NCBI GenBank assembly: GCA_016711085.1
Contig: JADJTR010000004.1
Span: 1-64,000, forward strand
Reading direction: 5' to 3'
From: Phyllobacteriaceae bacterium
Lineage (GTDB): Bacteria; Pseudomonadota; Alphaproteobacteria; Rhizobiales; Rhizobiaceae
Length of the DNA: 64,000 nt
Both the position numbers and the translations under genes were made by a program. Under the pieces are notes generated by a model that ran no database searches, was not told the DNA's origin, and saw only the letters and a list, made by a program, of their open reading frames with translations. Below, one piece after another: positions 54,150 through 64,000 of this stretch. Positions within the stretch are counted from its first letter, which is position 1; each line of letters opens with the position of its first letter.

Positions 54150-54839
54150 TCAATCCTGCTGATGGAATCCCGTCGCCGCCCGTCCCCAATCGAGCAGCGG
54201 CTGCGCCTTCAACGCGAATGCGAACAGATCGTCGGCGAGTTTCGGCGAGGTCACCCGTTCCGGCGCGATCTTCAGATTGACGAAGAAATGCTTGTTGCGC
54301 ACCGCTTGGGCGAGGTCCGGTTCGGTCACGTCGGCAAAACCGCGCGGCGGCCGCGTCAGCCGGTCCTCGTCGGAAAGGACAAGGCCGCTTTTCTTCAGCG
54401 CCGCGACCATGGTCCGCCAATCCGACGGACGGGTCACGACGGCGCGGCGCAGCGTTTCCAGCAGCGGCGGCTCCGGCATGTACCAGGCGATGCCCGAAAA
54501 ACAGCCCTCCAGCCCGACCTGGACGTAGAACACGCCGGCATTGGTGCGTTTGCCGGTCGGCGACAGGATGGCCGAGACATGCAGCTTGTAGGGCCGCTTG
54601 TCCTTCGAGAAGCGCACGTCGCGGTGGATGCGGAACAGCGAATCCTTGGCGTTGCCCTGCAGGCCGAGGCCGGCCGCCTGGAATCGGTCGGACAATTCCT
54701 CGACCAGATCGCCCATCGGCGCCTTCAGCTCGCTCTCGTAAAGCGCCTGGTTCTCCTTGAACCACTCGCGGTTCATGTGGAATTCCAGCGCTTTGAGGAA
54801 GGGTATCGCCTGATCGCCGAAACCGCGGAAATTACCCAT
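54150..54839 (-). CDS. DUF2461 (TIGR02453) family protein
   Basis: The 229-residue protein matches the DUF2461 pattern: FLKALEFHMNREWFKENQAL, FRIHRDVRFSKDKRPYKLHV, GVFYVQVGLEGCFSGIAWYMP and a C-terminal VNKHFF-like core. Family function is unknown; it has no signal peptide or membrane helix. Its start overlaps the preceding PH-like gene by 8 bases on the same strand, suggesting an operon with ligA. Confidence 0.88.
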   Translation of the reverse strand: MGNFRGFGDQAIPFLKALEFHMNREWFKENQALYESELKAPMGDLVEELSDRFQAAGLGLQGNAKDSLFRIHRDVRFSKDKRPYKLHVSAILSPTGKRTNAGVFYVQVGLEGCFSGIAWYMPEPPLLETLRRAVVTRPSDWRTMVAALKKSGLVLSDEDRLTRPPRGFADVTEPDLAQAVRNKHFFVNLKIAPERVTSPKLADDLFAFALKAQPLLDWGRAATGFHQQD

Positions 54840-55466
54840 GGGAACCCTCCATTTTTACCGCCTCGCGCGCCGCCCGGATTGCCTGCTCGACCTTTTGCGG
54901 CTCGGCGATGCCGTGAAAGCCGATGCTCTCGCTGCGCGAACCGCGCGACAGCCGTCGTGTTTCCTCGCGGAACACCACGTCGCCGGTGCCGTCGCGATTG
55001 TCGCGGCGCTTGATCATCTGGATCTGATCGAAGGCGAAAGACTGGACGTAGTCGTCCTCGCGGATGATCAGGCGCCGATCCGTCAAGCCGTAGACGACCC
55101 TGCGCGCCCGCCACCGCGCCCGAAGCGGCCCGGACACAAGGCTGATCCCGACGACGATGAAGGGGATGCCGAAGGCCGGAAAGACATAGCGGAAGAACCA
55201 CGGCGTATCCGGCGAGGCATTCGTCATCGTCGCGGCCATGCCGGTCCAGAACAGGGCGAAGGCAAGGAACGGGATGCCGAAAATCGCCTGCGCTAAGAGC
55301 GGACGGCCGAACGAGCCTGCATTCGTGGGCCTGCCGGCCCAGATCAGCTTTTCACCGGGCGCCATCTCCCGCTGCATGATTGTCTGCGGCGTTTCCGCCG
55401 CGCGATCGATGCGGCGACCAGTGATCGGATCGACCTCGTTCAGATCGCCACCCCTCCCGAACCGCA

Positions 55467-55467
<1 letters not shown>
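54832..55467 (-). CDS. PH-like domain membrane protein
   Basis: The 211-residue protein has two membrane helices (LAQAIFGIPFLAFALFWTGM, VFPAFGIPFIVVGISLVSG) and a pleckstrin-homology-like domain (GEKLIWAGRP before the helices, VVYGLTDRRLIIREDD after), as in YdbT/YdbS-like bPH_2 proteins. Function unknown. The ATG at 55467 overlaps the ligA stop by one base (TGATG), which argues for translational coupling; an earlier GTG at 55491 is less likely. Confidence 0.75.
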
Positions 55468-57475
<2,008 letters not shown>

Positions 57476-57544
57476 TCAGGCCTCGCCGGATTCCCCGCTG
57501 CGAGCTTATCGAAGGCTTCGTCCGGGTTGAAGGGCGGAGCGGGC

Positions 57545-59212
57545 CTATCCCGCCCCGGCTAGCAATTTATCCGCCGCGCGGCGGGCCTCCTCGGTGATCG
57601 TCGCGCCGGCCAGCATGCGGGCGATTTCCTCGGCGCGGTCCGTATCGTCCATCAAGGCCACGCGGGTCGCCATGCGGTCAGGCCCGTCGGCGGCTTTGGT
57701 AATGAGAAAATGGCTCCGCGCCCGCGCCGCCACCTGCGGCGCGTGCGTGACAGTCAGCACCTGCACCTTCTCCGCCAGCCGCGCCAGACGCTGACCGATG
57801 GCGTCGGCGACCGCTCCGCCCGCGCCGGCGTCGATCTCGTCGAACACCAGCGTCGGCGCCGACCCCTTGTCGGCGAGCGCCACTTTCAGCGCCAGCAGGA
57901 ATCGCGACAACTCGCCGCCCGAGGCGACCTTCATCAACGGGCCGGGGCGGGAACCGGGATTGGTGCGCACCCGGAACTCGATCGTGTCGACGCCGGTTTC
58001 CTGCCGATTCGCGGCGTCGCTGGCGATATCGATGAAAAACTCCGCCCGATCCAGCTTCAGCGCCGGCAATTCCGCCATTACCGCCATCGCCAGCGCTTCG
58101 CCGCCCGCGCGGCGACTCGTCGAAAGAGCCGCTGCCGCCGCGTCAAAGGCGAGACGCGCCGCGCCGACCGATTTTTCCAGCGCCGCCAGCCTTTCCTCGC
58201 CGGCGTCGAGCGCAGCGAGGTCGGCCGCCATGCGTTCGCGCAAGCCCGCCAGGGCATCGGCGGCGACGGAATGCTTGCGCGAAGCGGCGCGCAGCGCAAA
58301 CAGGCGTTCCTCGGCTTTTTCGAGTTCCTTCGGATCGAACTCCGCCGCGCGCATTGCCGCCTCAACTCCGGCGCGGGCCGATTCCAGCGCGATCAGCGCT
58401 TCGTCGAGCGCCCGCGTCACATCGTCGAGCAGGCCCGGGGCCTCGGTCGCCTTGCGTTCCAGCCGGCGCAACAGCGAAGCCAACGCCGGCGTGGGCGCAT
58501 TGGCGCCCGAAAGCACCTCCGCGGCGTCGGCGATTTCGACGGCGACTTTCTCGGCGCGCATCATCACGGCGCGCTTTTCGGCAAGCGCCGCCTCTTCGCC
58601 TTCCTCGGGCGCAAGTTCGCCGAGTTCCTTGACCGCCGCGCGCAGATAATCCGCCTCGCGGGCCGCCGCGGCCACGCGGGCGCGATGACGGTCGAGTTCG
58701 GTTTCGCTCTCGCGCCAAATGCGCCAGAGGTTGCGCACCAGCGTCGCCTCGCCGCCAAGGCCGGCGAAAGCGTCGACGAGTTCGCGATGCGTCGCCGCGT
58801 CGACCAGGGCGCGCTCGTCGTGCTGGCCGTGCAATTCGACCAACAGGCGGCCGATGTCGCGCAGCAATGTGACGCTGGCCGGCTGATCGTTGATGAAGAC
58901 GCGGCTGCGGCCATCGGCGGTCTGCACCCGCCGCAGGATCAAGGCGTCATCGCTGTCGATGGCGTTGGCGGCGAGAAGCAACCGGGCCGGATGGCCGGCG
59001 GGTGGATCGAACACCGCCGTCACTTGGCCCTGCGGCGCGCCATGGCGGACCAGACCGGCGTCGCCGCGTCCGCCGAGCGCCAGCGAAAGGGCGTCGAGGA
59101 GGATGGATTTGCCGGCGCCGGTTTCGCCCGTCAGCGCCGACAGGCCGCGCGCGAAATCGATGTCGAGACGGTCGATCAGGACAATGTCGCGGATCGACAC
59201 TTGCACCAGCAT
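57545..59212 (-). CDS. recN: DNA repair protein RecN
   Basis: This SMC-like ATPase, active in double-strand break repair, is 555 residues long. It has Walker A LTGETGAGKSILLDAL near residue 30, a long Ala/Glu-rich coiled-coil middle, and ABC signature SGGELSRFLLALKV plus Walker B LVFDEIDAGAGGAVADAIG in the C-terminal half. It lies between bamD and ligA in the conserved order, 13 bases after bamD. Confidence 0.95.
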   Translation of the reverse strand: MLVQVSIRDIVLIDRLDIDFARGLSALTGETGAGKSILLDALSLALGGRGDAGLVRHGAPQGQVTAVFDPPAGHPARLLLAANAIDSDDALILRRVQTADGRSRVFINDQPASVTLLRDIGRLLVELHGQHDERALVDAATHRELVDAFAGLGGEATLVRNLWRIWRESETELDRHRARVAAAAREADYLRAAVKELGELAPEEGEEAALAEKRAVMMRAEKVAVEIADAAEVLSGANAPTPALASLLRRLERKATEAPGLLDDVTRALDEALIALESARAGVEAAMRAAEFDPKELEKAEERLFALRAASRKHSVAADALAGLRERMAADLAALDAGEERLAALEKSVGAARLAFDAAAAALSTSRRAGGEALAMAVMAELPALKLDRAEFFIDIASDAANRQETGVDTIEFRVRTNPGSRPGPLMKVASGGELSRFLLALKVALADKGSAPTLVFDEIDAGAGGAVADAIGQRLARLAEKVQVLTVTHAPQVAARARSHFLITKAADGPDRMATRVALMDDTDRAEEIARMLAGATITEEARRAADKLLAGAG

Positions 59213-59225
59213 GGCGAGGCGGCGC

Positions 59226-60098
59226 TTACGCGCCCTTTATCGACGCCGCCGCGCGCGAGATCCACGATCCGGCGTTTTCGCGCGGCGCGAGGCCGCCCGA
59301 CTGCAGCAGTTTGAACGACGATTGGTACCATTCGCTGTTCGGGAAATTGCGTCCCAGCACGGCGGCGGCGGTCTGCGCTTCCTGCGCCAGTCCCATGGCG
59401 AAATAGGCTTCCGTCAGGCGCGCCAGCGCTTCTTCCACCTGCCTGGTGTTGGAATAGGCCTCGATCACCACACGGAAGCGCTTGATCGCGGCGGCGTATT
59501 CGCGCCGCTCCAGATAGTAGCGGCCGACCTGCATTTCCTTGCCGGCCAACTGGTCGCGGGCGAAGCGGATCTTGGACTTGGCGTCCTCGACATATTCGGA
59601 ATCGGGCCAGCGCTGGACCAACTCGTCCATCGCCTCGATGGTGCGCCGCGCTTCTTTCTGGTCGGTCGTCACGTCGCGAATCTGGCGATGATAGGAAAGC
59701 CCGATGATGTACTGGGCGTAGGGCGCTTCCGTATCGGTCGGATACAGCGTCAGATACCGTTTCGAGGCGATGATCGCGTCGTCGTATTTGCCCTGCCGGT
59801 AATTGGTGAAAGCGCCCATGACCAGCGATTTGCGCGCGAATTCCGAATAAGGATGCTGACGGTCGACGGCTTCGAATTGGCGGATCGCTTCATTGAGTCG
59901 TCCGGCTTCGAGATTGGCCAGACCTTGATTGTAAAGCATGTCGGCCGGTTCGTCCTCGACCACATAGGTCGACAGGTCGACGTCCTTTTCGCCCCGCAGG
60001 CAACCCGACAAAAGAAACGCCGAGGCCAACGCCGAGGCAATCGCCAGGGATCGCGCGATGGTTGGAAAGCGCCGGTTCTGTTTGACGAAAACGTTCAT
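59226..60098 (-). CDS. bamD: Outer-membrane assembly lipoprotein BamD
   Basis: The 290-residue protein has a lipoprotein signal ([13 protein letters not shown]) with the lipobox LSGC around residue 32, then TPR-like repeats ([40 protein letters not shown]). BamD is an essential part of the BAM complex that folds outer-membrane barrels. It is about the usual alphaproteobacterial size. The 140 bases to lpxC hold nothing recognised. Confidence 0.94.
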   Translation of the reverse strand: MNVFVKQNRRFPTIARSLAIASALASAFLLSGCLRGEKDVDLSTYVVEDEPADMLYNQGLANLEAGRLNEAIRQFEAVDRQHPYSEFARKSLVMGAFTNYRQGKYDDAIIASKRYLTLYPTDTEAPYAQYIIGLSYHRQIRDVTTDQKEARRTIEAMDELVQRWPDSEYVEDAKSKIRFARDQLAGKEMQVGRYYLERREYAAAIKRFRVVIEAYSNTRQVEEALARLTEAYFAMGLAQEAQTAAAVLGRNFPNSEWYQSSFKLLQSGGLAPRENAGSWISRAAASIKGA

Positions 60099-60238
60099 GC
60101 GCAGAAATCACCTTTTTGCCGGATCGGCGTCGATGAAAGACGTATCCGGCCCATCGGGCTCCGGAAACGGTCTAAACCACATCGACACGTGGACGGCAAC
60201 GTCCATGACCGGCCATTGGCGCGAATTTGTGGCAGGGT

Positions 60239-61189
60239 TCAAATCGCCCAGGGCGCGTAAACCGGCGCGTTGACGGTGATGAGTTCGGCCGAGCGTCCGC
60301 GCGCGCTCCGATTGGTTTCGACGATCTCGAACGCGGATCGATCGGAGAGCAGGGTTCGCAACGCCGCCGCGTTGAGCCTGTGCCCGCCCCGATAGGAGCG
60401 AAAACAGCCGATGAATCGGGCGCCGGCCAACGCCAGATCGCCGATGGCGTCGAGCGTCTTGTGGCGAACGAACTCGTCGCGCCAACGCAGCCCCTCGATA
60501 TTGATGATCTTGTGGTCATTGCCGATGACGACCGAATTCTCCAGCGAAGAACCAAGCGCATGGCCGGAAGCCCAGAGCCGCTCGACATCCTTCATGAAGC
60601 CGAAGGTGCGCGCCCGCGCGATTTCGGCGCGGAAAATGTCGGCGGTGATTTCGGCCGCGAATTTCTGCCGGCCGATCGCCGGGCTGTCGAAATCGATCTC
60701 GACTTCGAAACGGGTGCCGTTGTGAGGAAGGAACTCGGCCCAGGAACCGCCGCTTTCAATGCGGACCGGTTTGAGCACCCGAATGTAACGCCGTTTCGCC
60801 GCCTGGGTTTCGCGGCCGGCTTGATCGAGGGCTTCGACAAACAGGCGCGCGCTGCCGTCAAGGATCGGCGCTTCGTCGCCATCGACTTCCACGACAAGAT
60901 TGTCGATGCCGAGGCCGAAAATCGACGCCATCAGATGCTCGACGGTCGCGATATGCTGCGAGGATGGGTCGCCAAGCATCGTGCACAGCTCGGTCGCCCC
61001 GATTTCCGAAACCAGCGCCCGGATCTCGCTCGCATCGCCCTTGCCGTCGGCAATTTGAAAAACCACTCCGGTGTCCGGATCGGCGGGAAGAAATGTCAGC
61101 GTCACCGGTTTGCCGCTGTGAACGCCGATCCCGGTCAAAGTCGCCCGCGATCCGATCGTCGTCTGGAAGCCTTCCAATTCGTTCCCCAT
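60239..61189 (-). CDS. lpxC: UDP-3-O-acyl-N-acetylglucosamine deacetylase LpxC
   Basis: The 316-residue zinc enzyme carries out the committed step of lipid A synthesis. The start at ATG 61189 gives GFQTTIGSRATLTGIGVHSG. Zinc ligands are in IATVEHLMASIFGLGID (His) and RHKTLDAIGDLALAG (His and Asp). The catalytic C-terminal GGHRLNAAALRTLL is present. A GAGGCGGGG ribosome-binding site supports this start over an extension to 61330. Confidence 0.96.
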   Translation of the reverse strand: MGNELEGFQTTIGSRATLTGIGVHSGKPVTLTFLPADPDTGVVFQIADGKGDASEIRALVSEIGATELCTMLGDPSSQHIATVEHLMASIFGLGIDNLVVEVDGDEAPILDGSARLFVEALDQAGRETQAAKRRYIRVLKPVRIESGGSWAEFLPHNGTRFEVEIDFDSPAIGRQKFAAEITADIFRAEIARARTFGFMKDVERLWASGHALGSSLENSVVIGNDHKIINIEGLRWRDEFVRHKTLDAIGDLALAGARFIGCFRSYRGGHRLNAAALRTLLSDRSAFEIVETNRSARGRSAELITVNAPVYAPWAI

Positions 61190-61403
61190 TACCCCGCCTC
61201 GCAACCAGACCGCTTCGTCGTCGACTGACGCGCGGCTTTTAATGGCGTTGAAGTCCCGCGGCAACATCCCCAAGCCGAGCGGGACCTTTGTTTGACAATG
61301 GAAAATACCGGTGCGGCCCGGTTCCGCCAAATCACGCTTTCTTACCCTTTATTACGACGTTTTAGCATGACGCGGATAAATCCAACACATTGAATTAAAA
61401 TGG

Positions 61404-61435
61404 TTTTCGCCGGCAGCCCAAGCTGCCGGCGAAAA
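61404..61435 (-). terminator. Perfect hairpin between ftsZ and lpxC
   Basis: A perfect 13-bp stem (61404-61416 with 61423-61435) with a 6-base loop sits 40 bases after the ftsZ stop. On the minus strand it is followed by CCATTTTAATT, a modest U tract. It may terminate or attenuate transcription from ftsZ into lpxC. The rest of the 286 bases between the two genes shows no gene. Confidence 0.6.
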
Positions 61436-61475
61436 TTTTGCGACATTGTCCGACGATCCGCATGGAGCGAATCGG

Positions 61476-63098
61476 TCAGTTCGCCTGGCGGCGAAGGAAC
61501 GCCGGAATCTCGAATTGCTCGTCGTCACGCGGCTGCGCCGGCGCAGGCTGGCGGCCCTGCGCATCGAGTTGTCCGCGGCGCGCGGCGTAGATGTCGGCTT
61601 CCGCCGAGGGCATCCGCCGGGGTTCTGCGGGGCGTTGCGCCACAGGCGCCGGGACCGCCGGTTGAAGCCGGGCATGCTCGTCTTCGCGTCGGCCGAGCCC
61701 CGAGGCGAGCCGCTTGAGCAGGCCGCCAAGCGGCCCCTTTTCCTCGACATGCGGCGTTGCCGGCGCGGCTTTCGCCGCGAGTTCGGCGCGAACCACCGGC
61801 GGAAAATCCTCCACCCGCGGCATGCGGGCCTGCGCCGGCATGGGCGGAACAACCGCCGCCGCCGCGACCGGCGCTGTTTCGATGCGCGGCGCGGGCGCCG
61901 CTTCCGCATGCCCGAATATCCGGCTTTGCGGCGCGAATTCCGGCACGGATTCGGCGACATGCGCCAACGGCATCGGTTCGCCATCCGCTTCACGGATCAT
62001 GTCGGCGATGGCGTCGATCCGGCCGACCGGTGCGGCAACGGGCTTCTGCTGGATCGCCGCCTGCGCCGGCTTCTGCGGCGCGACGGCGGCGGGACGCACC
62101 GCCGGGCGCAGATCGATTGCCGGTTGGCCCGCCACCTTGTCGATGCCGGTGGCGACGACGGAAACGCGGATGACGCCTTCCAGTTCTTCGTCAAATGTGG
62201 CGCCAAGGATGATATTGGCGTCCTGGTCGACCTCCTCGCGGATGCGGGTGGCGGCTTCGTCGACCTCGAACAGCGTCATGTCGCGTCCGCCGGTGATTGA
62301 GATCAGCAGGCCTTTGGCGCCGCGCATCGACGTCTCATCGAGCAGCGGATTGGCGATCGCGGCTTCCGCCGCCGCCATGGCGCGGCCGTCGCCTGAGGCT
62401 TCGCCGGTGCCCATCATGGCCTTGCCCATTTCGCGCATCACCGAGCGCACGTCGGCGAAATCGAGGTTGATCAGGCCTTCCTTGACCATCAGGTCGGTGA
62501 TGCAGGCGACGCCGGAGTAGAGCACCTGGTCGGCCATGGCGAAAGCGTCGGCGAAAGTGGTCTTGTCGTTGGCGATGCGGAACAGGTTCTGGTTCGGAAT
62601 GACGATCAGGGTGTCGACATGCTTCTGCAGCTCTTCGATGCCGAGATCGGCGGTCTTCATGCGGCGCTGGCCTTCGAAGTGGAACGGCTTGGTGACGACG
62701 CCGACGGTGAGGATGCCTTTTTCCCGCGCGGCGCGCGCCACGACCGGGGCGGCGCCGGTGCCGGTGCCGCCGCCCATGCCGGCGGTGACGAAGCACATGT
62801 GGGTGTTGGAGAGGTGATCGAGGATTTCGTCGATGCACTCTTCCGCCGCCGCGCGTCCGACTTCCGGCTGCGAACCGGCGCCGAGACCTTCGGTGACCGC
62901 CGCGCCGAGCTGGATCAGCCGTTCGGACTTGGACATGGTCAAAGCCTGGGCGTCGGTGTTGGCGACCACGAACTCGACGCCTTTCAGCCCGGCCGTGATC
63001 ATGTTGTTGACGGCGTTGCCGCCGCCGCCGCCGACGCCGAAAACGGTGATTCTGGGCTTCAACTCGGTGATGTCCGGCTTCTTCAGATTGATGGTCAT
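61476..63098 (-). CDS. ftsZ: Cell division protein FtsZ
   Basis: The 540-residue tubulin homologue forms the division ring. The GTPase domain (about 1-320) has [35 protein letters not shown], and the T7 catalytic loop [16 protein letters not shown] nearby. A long Ala/Pro-rich linker of about 200 residues, typical of alphaproteobacteria, leads to the conserved FtsA-binding tail [15 protein letters not shown] 63098 is chosen; an extension to 63131 is unsupported. The gene follows ftsA by 73 bases. Confidence 0.97.
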   Translation of the reverse strand: MTINLKKPDITELKPRITVFGVGGGGGNAVNNMITAGLKGVEFVVANTDAQALTMSKSERLIQLGAAVTEGLGAGSQPEVGRAAAEECIDEILDHLSNTHMCFVTAGMGGGTGTGAAPVVARAAREKGILTVGVVTKPFHFEGQRRMKTADLGIEELQKHVDTLIVIPNQNLFRIANDKTTFADAFAMADQVLYSGVACITDLMVKEGLINLDFADVRSVMREMGKAMMGTGEASGDGRAMAAAEAAIANPLLDETSMRGAKGLLISITGGRDMTLFEVDEAATRIREEVDQDANIILGATFDEELEGVIRVSVVATGIDKVAGQPAIDLRPAVRPAAVAPQKPAQAAIQQKPVAAPVGRIDAIADMIREADGEPMPLAHVAESVPEFAPQSRIFGHAEAAPAPRIETAPVAAAAVVPPMPAQARMPRVEDFPPVVRAELAAKAAPATPHVEEKGPLGGLLKRLASGLGRREDEHARLQPAVPAPVAQRPAEPRRMPSAEADIYAARRGQLDAQGRQPAPAQPRDDEQFEIPAFLRRQAN

Positions 63099-63171
63099 GT
63101 CCTCGTCCTTCCGACTTCCTGTTTGCCGCATCGCCGCTGCGGCTCCGGCGGGGCCGCGCCCCTCGGGTTCC

Positions 63172-64000
63172 TCAAAAACTCTCGCGCAACCATTGTCCGA
63201 CGCGGTGCAAGGGACCGCCCGTCCCGGTCATGCGAAGGAAGCCGGGCGTACGCGCGCTTCCCCCGTCGATGCCCGCAAGCTGCGGGTAGATCAGCAATCC
63301 GACCGGCGCCGAAAACGCCGGCCCCTTGAAAGCCTCCGGCAACCCGGCGACGCCGAGCGGACGGCCGACGCGGACATGGCGCGCCAGGATGCGCCGCGCC
63401 GCCTCGGGCAGGCCGGCAAGCTGGCTGGCGCCGCCAGTCAGGACAACGCGCTTGCCGACGATGGCGCCCATGCCGGATTTGTTCAGCCGTTCGCGCACCA
63501 ATTCGAGTGTTTCCTCGACGCGGGCGCGGATGATGCGGTTCATCATGGCCCGCGACACCTGAAGGCCGGGCCCGTCGCCGCTTTCCCCGATCGGGGTGAT
63601 CGACACGACGTCGCGTTCGTCATCGGCGGCCGGCAATGCGGAGCCGTGCATGACCTTCAGCCGCTCGGCGTCGTCGATGCCGGTCGAAAGGCCGCGGGCA
63701 AGATCGAGCGTGATGTGATTGCCGCCGATCGGCAATGCCTCGGCATGGATGAACTTGCCGCCGGCGAACACCGAAATCGTCGTCGTGCCGCCGCCGAGGT
63801 CGATGCAGGCGGCGCCGAGCTCGGCTTCGTCATCGACCAGCGCCGCCAGACCGGAAGCGTAGGGCGTCGCCACCATGTGCTCGACCGACAAATGGGCGCG
63901 GTTGATGGCAAGTTCGAGATTGCGGCGCGGCGCGGCGTCGCCGGTCACGACATGCATGTCGACGCCAAGCATCTCGCCGATCATGCCGCCGGGATCGCCG
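63172..64000 (-). CDS. ftsA: Cell division protein FtsA, 5' end off the window
   Basis: About 276 C-terminal residues are visible. FtsA is the actin-like membrane tether of FtsZ. Seen are the nucleotide-binding segments [20 protein letters not shown] and [20 protein letters not shown] and the [20 protein letters not shown] core. It ends with a short FRLMT-like tail, [18 protein letters not shown], whose amphipathic helix probably binds the membrane. It precedes ftsZ on the same strand. Confidence 0.96.
   Translation of the reverse strand, partial: GDPGGMIGEMLGVDMHVVTGDAAPRRNLELAINRAHLSVEHMVATPYASGLAALVDDEAELGAACIDLGGGTTTISVFAGGKFIHAEALPIGGNHITLDLARGLSTGIDDAERLKVMHGSALPAADDERDVVSITPIGESGDGPGLQVSRAMMNRIIRARVEETLELVRERLNKSGMGAIVGKRVVLTGGASQLAGLPEAARRILARHVRVGRPLGVAGLPEAFKGPAFSAPVGLLIYPQLAGIDGGSARTPGFLRMTGTGGPLHRVGQWLRESF

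Overview
The window looks like chromosome of an alphaproteobacterium of the order Hyphomicrobiales (Rhizobiales). It is GC-rich. It carries a permuted two-piece tmRNA gene, an alphaproteobacterial SspB with its two usual small partner genes, and two gene strings whose order is typical of the order: miaA / serB / degP / DUF2065 / hflC / hflK / folA / DUF4424 / thyA on the left, and ftsA / ftsZ / lpxC / bamD / recN / ligA on the right. I cannot name the genus. No tRNA, rRNA, CRISPR array, insertion sequence or prophage was found.

Layout. 1-5035: four tandem minus-strand genes for secreted DUF11/GEVED repeat proteins. 5343-12114: a Crp/Fnr regulator, then (minus strand) a class III adenylate cyclase with TPRs followed by a cytochrome P450 that reads into a membrane-anchored DyP peroxidase. 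12306-15214: HerA-like ATPase and a diguanylate cyclase. 15358-24066: the miaA-to-thyA string of tRNA modification, serine synthesis, envelope protein quality control (DegP, HflKC) and folate/thymidylate synthesis. 24154-25961: DUF2853, tmRNA and the sspB operon, so a proteolysis tag and its ClpXP adaptor are neighbours. 25983-33870: a giant AsmA-like protein, a FAD-linked oxidase, a thioesterase, a kinase-fold protein and a dienelactone hydrolase. 33949-36825: a periplasmic redox cluster (dihaem cytochrome c, PQQ-type propeller) divergent from a membrane-anchored LuxR-type regulator. 36879-39551: UvrD/PcrA helicase carrying an in-frame palindromic insert. 39552-47249: an accessory-looking stretch with an AT-rich islet, two classes of palindromic repeats, a caspase-like/phosphodiester-glycosidase reading frame, isocitrate lyase, a cupredoxin, a TMEM175-type channel and a hexapeptide acyltransferase. 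47248-54839: CreA, cytochrome b561, Sco, PrmA, Xaa-Pro aminopeptidase, AzlCD and small conserved proteins. 54832-64000: a PH-like protein and the division/envelope/repair string ending in a truncated ftsA.

Sequence quality. Nine reading frames are each broken by what looks like a single extra or missing base, including universally conserved genes (miaA, isocitrate lyase). ligA lacks about 120 bases that would encode its catalytic lysine motif. Because the breaks hit housekeeping genes and sit partly in G/C runs, I read most of them as sequencing or assembly errors; the alternative is real gene decay. Where a frame is broken I describe the protein that restoring one base would give, and say so.
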